Origin: Pseudomonadota bacterium
Lineage (GTDB): Bacteria; Pseudomonadota; Alphaproteobacteria; Acetobacterales; Acetobacteraceae
Direction of reading: 5' to 3'
Assembly (NCBI GenBank): GCA_021780935.1
Contig: JAJXXT010000046.1
Location: 1-64,000, forward strand
DNA length: 64,000 nucleotides
Below the pieces are notes generated by a model, which searched no databases, was not told where the DNA came from, and saw nothing but the letters and a program-made list of their open reading frames with translations. A program made the translations under genes and the position numbers. This document shows, piece by piece, positions 54,538 to 62,449 of the stretch; positions within the stretch are counted from its first letter, which is position 1; the number at the start of each line of letters is the position of its first letter.

Positions 54538-55506
54538 TTGCGCATCGACTATCCGCTTCTCGACGCGCATCACCATCTGTGGGACTTGGCACTCGGGCGC
54601 CATCCCTGGCTGACCGAGCCCTCGGGGGCGCTGCAATCGCTCGGCGACCTCTCGTTCCTGCGGTGCAACTACCTTGTTGAGGACTATCTCGCCGATATCG
54701 GCGCCGAGGACGTCGCCGGTTCCGTCTATGTCGAGGCGCACTGGGACCGCACCGCCCCCGCCGGCGAGGAGATGCGCTGGGTCGCCTCCCTGCCGCGCCC
54801 GCCTGGGATTGCCGCGCGTCTCGTCGGCTGGGCGCCGCTCGCGTCAGCCGATATCGCCGATCGGCTCGACCGCCTTGCCGAGACCGAGGGTGTTGTCGGC
54901 GTGCGCGAGACGATACGCTGGCACCCCGACCCCGCGCGCGCCTGGGCGCCGGCGGGAATCCTCGCCGATCCCGCCTGGCGTCGCGGTGCGGCCGAACTCG
55001 CCCGTCGCTCGCTGCTGCTCGAACTGCTGATGAACCCGTATCAGGCGCCGGAGGTTGCGGAACTGGCCGCCGCGATGCCGGCGCTGGGCATCGTCGTGAA
55101 CCACTGCGCGAGCCCGATGGACCGCGACGACGCCGGCATCGCGCGCTGGCGCCACGGTCTCGCGGCGATGGGCCGGCTGCCCAACGTGCATCTGAAACTC
55201 TCGAATTACGGCGCCTACGGGCCGGACCGCACGCCCGCCTCCTACCGCGCCACGCTCGCCACCTGCATCGAGGCCTTCACGCCCGCCCGCGCGCTGTTCG
55301 CGACCGACTATCCGGTCGGCCGCCGCGCCATGAGCTACCGTGCGATCTGCGAGGGCTTTCGCGACGCCATTGCCGGTTATGCCGAGGCCGAGCAGCAGGC
55401 ACTGCTGCACGACAACGCCGCGCGGCTTTATCGTTTTCCCGAAACCGCGGTGGCGCGCGGCACCAGCGCCGATGGCAGCCGCAAGCCGCGGATACAGCGT
55501 TCATAG
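54538..55506 (+). CDS. Amidohydrolase-2 family TIM-barrel hydrolase (COG3618-like)
   Basis: A 322-residue metal-dependent hydrolase starting at TTG 54538, three bases after the C26 stop. The metal-binding HxH motif is in LLDAHHHLWDLALG. Further ligands are probably His in VNHCASPMD and Asp in LFATDYPVGR. The family contains L-fuconolactonase and 2-pyrone-4,6-dicarboxylate lactonase, so a lactone or sugar-acid substrate is plausible. Its last 79 bases overlap the convergent PAP2 phosphatase gene. The C-terminal tail beyond YRFPE is divergent and basic. Confidence 0.85.
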   Translation: MRIDYPLLDAHHHLWDLALGRHPWLTEPSGALQSLGDLSFLRCNYLVEDYLADIGAEDVAGSVYVEAHWDRTAPAGEEMRWVASLPRPPGIAARLVGWAPLASADIADRLDRLAETEGVVGVRETIRWHPDPARAWAPAGILADPAWRRGAAELARRSLLLELLMNPYQAPEVAELAAAMPALGIVVNHCASPMDRDDAGIARWRHGLAAMGRLPNVHLKLSNYGAYGPDRTPASYRATLATCIEAFTPARALFATDYPVGRRAMSYRAICEGFRDAIAGYAEAEQQALLHDNAARLYRFPETAVARGTSADGSRKPRIQRS

Positions 55507-56051
55507 ACGGGTTCGAGGAACCCGAGCAGCATCGGCGCGGGCCAGCGCATCGCGAGAAGCGCCAGCTCCCAGCCCACCGCCGCGACGCACGCGCTGCCCA
55601 CCATGTCGAGCGGGAAATGCACGCCGAGAAACACCCGCGCCCAGGCGACACCGAGCCCGTAGAGCGCCGTCGCCACCCCCCAGCGCCGCGCCGCGCCGGT
55701 GGCGATCAGCCCGGCGGCGAGTGTCCAGACCAGGGTCGCGTGGTCGCTGGGGAAGGAGTTGTCCGGTGCGTGCCGGATCAGCGTGCGGCCAAGCCCGATC
55801 ATGAACGGGCGCGGCTCAACATAGGCCACGCCCAGGATCTGGTTGATCCCGATCGCGAGAAGCGTTGCCACCGTCGTCGCCAGCAGCCCGCGCCGCGCCG
55901 ACCGCGAACCCCAGATCCACAGCGCGGTCAGCAGCGCCGGCGCCACCACGATCGGCGTCAGGGCCAACAGCTTCGCCACGGCAATCTCGCCCGGCGGAGC
56001 GTTGGCGGTCGCGTTGATCAGCAGAAAAAGCGAACGATTCCAGGCCGGCAT
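55428..56051 (-). CDS. PAP2 family membrane phosphatase (undecaprenyl-diphosphatase-like)
   Basis: A 207-residue inner-membrane protein with about five transmembrane helices. The three phosphatase signatures are YVEPRPFM (a K/R-x6-RP variant), SFPSDHATLVW (PSGH type, here PSDH) and RVFLGVHFPLDMVGS (SR-x5-H-x3-D type). BcrC-like PAP2 proteins recycle undecaprenyl pyrophosphate at the periplasmic face. It overlaps the convergent amidohydrolase gene by 79 bases. It ends the run of same-strand envelope genes starting with the WecA-like transferase. Confidence 0.9.
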   Translation of the reverse strand: MPAWNRSLFLLINATANAPPGEIAVAKLLALTPIVVAPALLTALWIWGSRSARRGLLATTVATLLAIGINQILGVAYVEPRPFMIGLGRTLIRHAPDNSFPSDHATLVWTLAAGLIATGAARRWGVATALYGLGVAWARVFLGVHFPLDMVGSACVAAVGWELALLAMRWPAPMLLGFLEPVYERCIRGLRLPSALVPRATAVSGKR

Positions 56052-56092
56052 GGCACCTCCGTGCCATCGGATAGCCGACCGTCACAAAAATA

Positions 56093-57001
56093 TCATCGTC
56101 CGCCGTCTTGCAGCCTCGCCAGCCCCTCCGCAAGCGTCACCGTCGCCGCCACGCCGAGCGTCTCGGTCGCCTGTCGTGGGTCACCAAGGGAATGGCGGAT
56201 ATCGCCCGCCCGCGCGGGGCCGTGGTCGATCTGCGTCACCCCGAGCACGGAAGCGAGGTCCAGGATCGAGGTCGCGCGGCCGGTGCAGACGTTGAACACC
56301 GCGGCACCGCCCCGCGCCTCGGCGTGGCGCATCGCCGCCGCGAGATGCGCCACCACGTCGGCGACGAACACGAAGTCGCGGGTCTGCCGCCCGTCGCCGA
56401 ACACGCTCACGCCCAGCCGCTCGGCGGCACGGCGCGCGAAGATCGAGATCACGCCGGAATAGGGCGAGCTCGGGTCCTGCCGCGGGCCATAGACGTTGAA
56501 GAAGCGCAGCCCCACCGAGGGCACGCCATGCACCAGCGCACCGACCGCCGCGTGCTGCTCGCTGCCGAGCTTGTCGGCGCCATAGGCGGTGCGGGGCGCC
56601 GGCCGCAGACCCTCATGCGCCACCGCCTCGCCGGTATCGCCATAGATCGCGGCGGAGGAGGCATAGACCACCGGCAACCGGCCCTCGGCGCGCGCCGCGT
56701 CGAGCACCGCCACGGTGCCGCCGACATTGACGCGATGCGTGCCGTGCCAGTCCTCGTTGCCACGCGCGACGGAGGCGATGGCCGCGAGGTGAAAGCACCC
56801 CTCCACCCCCGCCATCGCCGCGCGCACGCGGGCCGGGTCCGCGACATCGCCGCGCCGGACCTCCGCGCGCGGAGCGAGGTTCGCTGCCTTGCCGGTGGAA
56901 AAATCATCGAGCACCCGAACCTGGTGTCCGTTCGCGAGCAGGGCGTCGACGAGATGCGAGCCGATGAACCCGGCGCCGCCGGTGACGAGATAGCGTGCCA
57001 T
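56093..57001 (-). CDS. NAD-dependent nucleotide-sugar epimerase/dehydratase
   Basis: A 302-residue extended short-chain dehydrogenase. GGAGFIGS at 8-15 binds NAD. The catalytic set is Ser115/116 (VYASSAAIYG) with Tyr140-x3-Lys144 (YGADKLGSE). The substrate-binding part has LRFFNVYGPRQDPSSPYSGV, typical of UDP-glucose/UDP-GlcNAc 4-epimerase-like enzymes. ATG 57001 gives the standard start MARYLVTGGAG. It is 14 bases after the AMP-ligase gene in the same direction. It supplies a sugar for the envelope glycan; the specificity is not readable. Confidence 0.9.
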   Translation of the reverse strand: MARYLVTGGAGFIGSHLVDALLANGHQVRVLDDFSTGKAANLAPRAEVRRGDVADPARVRAAMAGVEGCFHLAAIASVARGNEDWHGTHRVNVGGTVAVLDAARAEGRLPVVYASSAAIYGDTGEAVAHEGLRPAPRTAYGADKLGSEQHAAVGALVHGVPSVGLRFFNVYGPRQDPSSPYSGVISIFARRAAERLGVSVFGDGRQTRDFVFVADVVAHLAAAMRHAEARGGAAVFNVCTGRATSILDLASVLGVTQIDHGPARAGDIRHSLGDPRQATETLGVAATVTLAEGLARLQDGGR

Positions 57002-57015
57002 GGAGGAGGCGATAT

Positions 57016-58422
57016 CTAGCCGCCGGCGCCCCGCCGCGCCAGAGCCGCCAGCACGTCCCGGCGCAGCTTGCCGGCCGCGTTGCGCGGCAGGGCCGGTATC
57101 TGCATCACCGCCTTGGGGAAGCTCCAGCGCAGCCGTTCGCGGCAGAAGCGTTGGAGTGCGTCTCGCGGAAGTTTTTCCGGGCCGACCACCGCCGCCCACA
57201 GCGTCGGCACCCCGAGCGCATCGGCCACCGCGAACGCGGCGGCGTCGGTCACCCCCGGCATCTCCAGCAGCGCCGCCTCGACCGCCTGCGCCGATACCTT
57301 GACGCCGCCGAGGTTGATCACATCGCCCTCCCGGCCGGCGAGACGCAGCTTCCCGTCGGCGTCGAGCGCACCGAGATCGCCGGGATAAAACCAGCCATCC
57401 CGGAACGCGCCGCTGCCATCGGCCTCGCCGTCATAGCCGCCCACCATCAGGTCGCTACGAATTCGCAACATTCCCGGCGTGCCGGACGGCTGTGGCGTTC
57501 CGGCATCATCGACCACCTGCACCTCGACGCCGGGATGCACGAAGCCCACCGCATCCGCGGCACCGCCGAGCGCCGCGAGCGGGGCGGAGGCGACGCCGCC
57601 CAGCTCGCTGGCCCCGAGATAGGCGACCAGCACTGGGCCGAGCCGGGCGCTCGCCGCGCGGCGCAGCGTTGGCGGGATGGTGTCGCCGCCCACCTCGATG
57701 GTGACCAGGTCCTCGAACGGTCCCGCCGTCTCCGGCAGCGCGTCGAGCAGCGCGCGCAGCCCCACCGGTGCGAGCACCAGCGACTGCACGTGGTGCCGCG
57801 CGAGCCGGGTGGCCGCCGCCGCGGGGTTGGTCAGCACCAGCGTGCCGCCCTGCCAGAGCGTGCGCAGCGCCGCGGTGAAACCCCAGGTGATACCGAGATC
57901 GACGCCGACGATGCGCACGCACGGGCTCGGCCCGCCGGGGGCGAGCATGTTCGCCAGCGTCCGCGCCGCCTGCAGCGTATGGCTCACCGCGATCGGCTTT
58001 GGCCGCCCGGTGGTGCCGGATGAGGCGAAGCGGCGCAGCAGCGCGGCACCGCCGGGATGCGGATCGATCGGCGGCGCGTCGCCATTGGCGGCGAACGCCG
58101 CATCGTCCAGCGCCAGGTCGCCGGGGCCGGCGGGATCGTCAAAGACGATGCGCCGCGCCGCCGGCAGGGCGGGGTGGCTGCTGCCAATGCCGATTCGCGC
58201 CAGCGCCAGCGCCGCGATCAGGCCGCGCGACTCGTCGGGGCCGGTGATGTCGAGGCCGATCGCCTCATCCGCCCGCAGCCCCGCCGCCAGCAGCCGCCGC
58301 GCCACCGCGTCGATCGTCCGGTCCAGCGCGGCGTAGGAGATGACCCTGTCATCGGCGCGGATGATGGCCGGCACATCGCCGATCACCCGCGCCAGCCGCC
58401 GCAGCGGCGCGGTGACATTCAT
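57016..58422 (-). CDS. AMP-forming acyl-CoA synthetase/ligase
   Basis: A 468-residue member of the adenylate-forming (ANL) superfamily. The P-loop A3 motif is SSGTTGRPKP at 134-143. A5 is YLGASELGG, A7/A8 are DGWFYPGDLGALDADGKLRLAGREGD (in residues 340-370), and the C-terminal catalytic lysine is in PRNAAGKLRRD. It activates a carboxylic acid as an AMP ester, but the acid is unknown. It lies 15 bases after the PEP-CTERM gene and 14 before the epimerase. AMP-ligases also occur in exosortase/PEP-CTERM loci, so a link to export or decoration is possible. It is rather short for the family. Confidence 0.9.
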   Translation of the reverse strand: MNVTAPLRRLARVIGDVPAIIRADDRVISYAALDRTIDAVARRLLAAGLRADEAIGLDITGPDESRGLIAALALARIGIGSSHPALPAARRIVFDDPAGPGDLALDDAAFAANGDAPPIDPHPGGAALLRRFASSGTTGRPKPIAVSHTLQAARTLANMLAPGGPSPCVRIVGVDLGITWGFTAALRTLWQGGTLVLTNPAAAATRLARHHVQSLVLAPVGLRALLDALPETAGPFEDLVTIEVGGDTIPPTLRRAASARLGPVLVAYLGASELGGVASAPLAALGGAADAVGFVHPGVEVQVVDDAGTPQPSGTPGMLRIRSDLMVGGYDGEADGSGAFRDGWFYPGDLGALDADGKLRLAGREGDVINLGGVKVSAQAVEAALLEMPGVTDAAAFAVADALGVPTLWAAVVGPEKLPRDALQRFCRERLRWSFPKAVMQIPALPRNAAGKLRRDVLAALARRGAGG

Positions 58423-58437
58423 CGGCGGCCGATAGCC

Positions 58438-59262
58438 TCAGGCGCGCGTGCGGCTGCGCCGGCGCAGGCCGATGGCGGCGAGCATCGCGGCCCCGGTGGC
58501 GAGCACGGGTGCGCTGGCCGGCTCCGGAACCGGCGTGCCGACCAGGATCGGCGCGCTGATACCGATCACTGAAAACTGATCGGACTTGGGATAGGTAAAT
58601 CCATTTGACGGGGTTCCGTCGCGATAGGGATCCCAGGTTTGCGGATCCTTCGAGCCCATGGCATGTCTTTTTGCCGTCGAACCGTCGGCGTTGGACCCCG
58701 TCCAGATATAGCCGCCATTCGGGTTGCCGTACTGATCCTCGGCGAGCGGGTTGATCACCAGCGAAGAGCTGAAGTCGCTGTTGAAGAGATAGGCATTGGC
58801 GGCAAAGTAATTCTCCAGCGAGGCCACCACCTCGGTGCCGTCCACCATGTAGATCGGGTCGCTGGTATAGGCGGCGGAGCTGGTCGAGCCGCCATCGGTG
58901 TTGGCGATCGCGTTGTTGTTCTTCGTGCTGACGATCGCGCTCCAGGTGGTGACGGGCAGCAGCGGATTGAGCTGCGCCTCGGAGGTCACGAAACTGTTGT
59001 ACGTGCCGATCGACGACGATGCCGCGGTGGTCGCGTCCGCGGAGATGAACATCAGGCGGTAGGAACTGCCCGCCGCGAGCCCGGTCGGCGCATTGAATAC
59101 CGAGGCCCAGGCCATGGCCGGCGCCGCCGCAACGCCGGCCGCGATCGCCAGCATGCGCCACGTATCGCGCCCCGCGCTGGCACCAGGCATCGGTATCGGG
59201 GCCGGCGTGGAACGACCCGACGTGGAGCGGTGCTGTTGCTTGGGCATCAGAGTTGCGTCCAT
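58438..59262 (-). CDS. PEP-CTERM sorting-domain secreted protein
   Basis: A 274-residue exported protein. After a basic N-terminal stretch, a signal segment MLAIAAGVAAAPAMAWA ends near residue 53. The mature part is Ser/Thr/Asn/Gly-rich (STKNNNAIANTDGGSTSSAA), as in many PEP-CTERM proteins. The C-terminus is the sorting signal: VPEPAS, a hydrophobic helix VLATGAAMLAAIGL, and basic RRRSRTRA. Exosortase cuts this signal during EPS-linked export; no exosortase gene is in the window. ATG 59262 is my choice; 59247 and 59154 are alternatives. Function unknown, likely surface or matrix. Confidence 0.85.
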   Translation of the reverse strand: MDATLMPKQQHRSTSGRSTPAPIPMPGASAGRDTWRMLAIAAGVAAAPAMAWASVFNAPTGLAAGSSYRLMFISADATTAASSSIGTYNSFVTSEAQLNPLLPVTTWSAIVSTKNNNAIANTDGGSTSSAAYTSDPIYMVDGTEVVASLENYFAANAYLFNSDFSSSLVINPLAEDQYGNPNGGYIWTGSNADGSTAKRHAMGSKDPQTWDPYRDGTPSNGFTYPKSDQFSVIGISAPILVGTPVPEPASAPVLATGAAMLAAIGLRRRSRTRA

Positions 59263-59282
59263 CTCAAAAATCTTAAGATAGT

Positions 59283-59312
59283 TTGATAAATCATCGAACG
59301 CGTAACCGTCAA
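59283..59312 (-). promoter_or_regulatory. Candidate promoter of the PEP-CTERM gene
   Basis: On the minus strand TTGACG (59312-59307) and TATCAA (59288-59283) are 18 bases apart, with start of transcription expected near 59276, about 14 bases before ATG 59262. The local AT-richness supports it. The 121-base gap after the WecA-like gene is large enough for a separate promoter. Confidence 0.45.
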
Positions 59313-59383
59313 CGCTTTCCGCGCCCGGCCCCCCGTCACACCCAGCATCCTGCCGCGCCAGAACCACCAGCGCGTCGCGATAC

Positions 59384-60436
59384 CTACCAGCGTCCGATGG
59401 CGGCGCGCCGGGCGGCGCGTAGCACCACCACCGTCCAGCACCCCTGCGGGATCAGCAGCAGCGCCGGCAGCAGCGGCCGCAGGGCAGGGGGCGCGGCGAT
59501 GAAGCCGATGGCGACCGCACCCCCGAGTGCGGCAAACAACCAGTGCAGCATGGCGACGAAGCGCGGGTCCATGCCCGCCCGCGCCGCCACCTGATAGAGG
59601 TGCCCGCGATGCGCCCGTGCCGGGTTCTCGCCGGCCAGCACCCGGCGCACCAGCGTGAACGCCACGTCGTAGAGCACGCCGCTCAGCAGCATCGGCACAA
59701 TCAGGAACGACAAATCCACCTGGTCGAACCGCGCCGCGACGACGCCAAGCACCGCCAGCATGAAGCCGCAGAACTGGCTGCCGACATCGCCCATAAAGAT
59801 GCGCGCGCGCGGAAAATTGAACGGCAGGAAACCGGCGATGCCCGCCGCCAGCAGCAGGCCGGCGAAATAGACGAAATCCGCCTGCTGGCTCCAGCCGATG
59901 CCGGCGAGGAACAGCGCCGCGACCAGCGAGGTGCCGGCCGCGAGCCCGTTCATCCCATCGATGAAGTTCATCGCGTTGGTGGCGAACAGCAGCCAGACGA
60001 GCGTCGCCGGCACCGCCAGCGGGCCGAGCGGGACGGCGCCGATCAGCGGCAGGTTGAGGCTGCGCACCACCAGGCCACTACCCACCGCCGCCAGCGCCGC
60101 CAGCACCTGCGCCGCGAGCTTCACGACGAAGGGAAAGTCGCGCACGTCGTCGGCGAAGGAGACGATGGCGATCGCCGCCGCCGCCAGGATCACGCCGCGG
60201 AAATAGGGGGCGGCGATGCGCGAGAAATCCGCGAACCCGTAAAGCACGGAAATCCCCAGCAGAAACGCGGTGACGATGCCCACCCCGCCGCCCTTGGGGA
60301 TCGGCGTGTTGTGCGCCTTGCGCGCGTCCGGCACGTCCATCACCCGCGCATCGATCATGGCTCGCACCACCAGGGCGGAGACCATGGCGAGGCCGAGGCA
60401 GAACAGCAGATGCTTGGCGAAGGCTAGCAGCGTCAT
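59384..60436 (-). CDS. WecA/WbpL/MraY-family undecaprenyl-phosphate sugar-1-phosphate transferase
   Basis: A 350-residue polytopic membrane enzyme with about ten helices. Family motifs are HNTPIPKGGGVGIVTAFLLG, SFADDVRDFP (the Asp-Asp magnesium site), NAMNFIDGMNGLAAG, GDVGSQFCGFML and AHRGHLYQ (the HIHH-type cytosolic loop). It transfers a sugar-1-phosphate such as GlcNAc-1-P or FucNAc-1-P to undecaprenyl phosphate, the first step of O-antigen or capsule assembly. WbpL-type partners of WbpM/CapD dehydratases are common; a CapD-like gene is 2 kb away. The sugar is not decided. Confidence 0.9.
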   Translation of the reverse strand: MTLLAFAKHLLFCLGLAMVSALVVRAMIDARVMDVPDARKAHNTPIPKGGGVGIVTAFLLGISVLYGFADFSRIAAPYFRGVILAAAAIAIVSFADDVRDFPFVVKLAAQVLAALAAVGSGLVVRSLNLPLIGAVPLGPLAVPATLVWLLFATNAMNFIDGMNGLAAGTSLVAALFLAGIGWSQQADFVYFAGLLLAAGIAGFLPFNFPRARIFMGDVGSQFCGFMLAVLGVVAARFDQVDLSFLIVPMLLSGVLYDVAFTLVRRVLAGENPARAHRGHLYQVAARAGMDPRFVAMLHWLFAALGGAVAIGFIAAPPALRPLLPALLLIPQGCWTVVVLRAARRAAIGRW

Positions 60437-60727
60437 CGCACCTGTCTAGCCGCGCCCCGCCCGCGCCGCATCCCCCGCCGATCGCGGTGGAGGCGCCGGC
60501 GATCAGCGCCGTCTCGCGAGCGTGGGCGAGGGGCGTGGCGGCAATCTCCCGCGCGGTCCGTGGCTGCGATGGGTTGAGCAGACCGCGATGCCCGAGATGG
60601 GAGTATGACTTGCATAAGACAAGGAACTGGCGCGGGCAGGCGCAACAAGGCTGGCCAGCGATCCGCATCCGGTTCTAGCATCGGGCTCTGGCCATCATCG
60701 GCCGGTCCAGGAAGCGGAGAAGCAACA

Positions 60728-62356
60728 ATGAATCCAGAGGGTAACGGCGAAGGCGCCGGACTGCGCCGCGACGCCGGCATCATCGGTCTGTTGTTCGCAA
60801 GCATCGGCGGCATCATCGGCTCGGGCTGGCTGTTCGGTCCGCTCAACGCGGCCAAGGTGGCGGGGCCCGCCTCGATCATCGCCTGGATCATCGGCGGCGT
60901 CGCGGTGCTGCTGCTCGCCTTCGTCTATGCCGAACTCACCACCGCCTTTCCCCGCTCCGGCGCCGTCGTCGCCTTCCCCAAGCTCAGCCACGGCAACCTG
61001 ATGGCCGTGGTGATGAGCTGGGTGGTCTTCCTCGCCTATGTCACCGTGCCGCCGGCGGAAGTGATCGGCGTGCTCACCTACGCCAACAACTACGTCGCGG
61101 GGCTCGTCGATCCCCACACCGGCGTGCTCACCAGCCTCGGCTTCATCGTGGCACTGGTGCTGCTGATCATCTTTCTCTCGCTCAACCTGCTCGGCATCCG
61201 CTGGGTGCTGGCGGTGAACTCCACACTGGTGTGGTGGAAAATCGTGATCCCCGTGCTGACGGTGATCGCCCTGCTGCTGTCCTCGTTCCATGCCAGCAAC
61301 ATCACCGCGCACGGCTTCGCACCGACCGGCCTGCCCGGCATTCTCTCCGCCGTTTCCACCACCGGCATCGTGTTTTCCTATCTCGGCTTCCGTCAGGCCA
61401 TCGAGCTGGCCGGCGAGACCCGCAACCCGCGGCGCACCCTGCCGATCGCCATCCTCGGCTCGGTGATCATCTGCATCGTCATCTATATCGGGCTGCAGGC
61501 GGCCTTCATCTACGCGGTGGATCCCGCCAGCATCGCCGGCGGCTGGGCGAAGCTGTCGTTCAAGGGCGTCGCCGGGCCGTTCGCCGGGCTTGCCACGCTG
61601 GCCGGCCTCTCGTGGCTATCCGTGCTGCTCTACATCGACGCGTTTGTCTCGCCCGCCGGCACCGGCATCATCTACTGCTCGACCACGGCGCGCGTGGTCT
61701 ACGCCACCGGCAAGGAAGGGCTGATGACGCAGGCCTTCGCCAAGGTCTCCGGCCCCGGCGTGCCGTGGGTGGCGCTGCTGGTCACCCTCGCCTTCTCGGT
61801 CTTCTTCTTTTTCCCCTTCCCGTCCTGGCAGACGATCGTGGGCTACATCTCCTCGGTCTCGGTGCTGTCCTACGGCATCGGCCCGGTGGTGTTGTTCACG
61901 CTGCGCCGCACCTTGCCGGTGGACATGCATCCGCGGCCCTTCCTGCTGCGTGGCGCCGCCGCGATCGCACCTTTGTCCTTCATCGTCTCGAACCTCATCG
62001 TTTACTGGAGCGGGGCGACCAACGACAATTTCATGTTCGGCATGCTGGCCGTGTTCTTCGTTCTGTTCATCATCTGGGAACTGGCGACCAAGCGCAGTCT
62101 CGACCATCTGCAATGGCGCGGCGCGTGGTGGCTGGCACCGTATTTCTTCGGCATGTGGCTCCTCACCTATATCGGCCCCAAGGCGCTGACCGGCGGCACC
62201 GGCCTGATGGGCGAGGCCTCGGGGATGCTGGCGGTGGCGATTTTCAGCGTCGTCATCCTCTTCGTCGCCCGCGCATCCGGGATTCCGGACCCGGAGGAGG
62301 CACGTGCGACCATCCTCGCCGGCGAGCCGCCGATGATCGGCCAGGCCGCGGAGTAG
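60728..62356 (+). CDS. APC superfamily amino-acid permease
   Basis: A 542-residue secondary transporter with 12 or more transmembrane helices. The N-terminal signature GIIGLLFASIGGIIGSGWLFGP carries the family GxG unwinding loop of TM1. SYLGFRQAIELAGETRNPRRTLP is the TM6 region, with the usual conserved glutamates. It imports an amino acid or amine by proton symport or exchange. A GGAG site lies eight bases before ATG 60728. The frame extends 41 codons upstream with no likeness. It sits between two sugar genes with no obvious functional tie. Confidence 0.92.
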   Translation: MNPEGNGEGAGLRRDAGIIGLLFASIGGIIGSGWLFGPLNAAKVAGPASIIAWIIGGVAVLLLAFVYAELTTAFPRSGAVVAFPKLSHGNLMAVVMSWVVFLAYVTVPPAEVIGVLTYANNYVAGLVDPHTGVLTSLGFIVALVLLIIFLSLNLLGIRWVLAVNSTLVWWKIVIPVLTVIALLLSSFHASNITAHGFAPTGLPGILSAVSTTGIVFSYLGFRQAIELAGETRNPRRTLPIAILGSVIICIVIYIGLQAAFIYAVDPASIAGGWAKLSFKGVAGPFAGLATLAGLSWLSVLLYIDAFVSPAGTGIIYCSTTARVVYATGKEGLMTQAFAKVSGPGVPWVALLVTLAFSVFFFFPFPSWQTIVGYISSVSVLSYGIGPVVLFTLRRTLPVDMHPRPFLLRGAAAIAPLSFIVSNLIVYWSGATNDNFMFGMLAVFFVLFIIWELATKRSLDHLQWRGAWWLAPYFFGMWLLTYIGPKALTGGTGLMGEASGMLAVAIFSVVILFVARASGIPDPEEARATILAGEPPMIGQAAE

Positions 62357-62449
62357 CGGTACCCCCGGCGCGGGCTCCCGCCGGCGGCGCATATCCGCCG
62401 GCCGCCGGTGGGGCTTCGCCCGGCGCGGGCCGATGGGCTAGAAGCGCGC

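Noticed and set aside
59263..59400. Sigma-54 promoter upstream of the PEP-CTERM gene
   Set aside because: A TGGCGC...ATGC match exists, but the spacing is one base too long and the second box is degenerate; the sigma-70-like boxes fit better.
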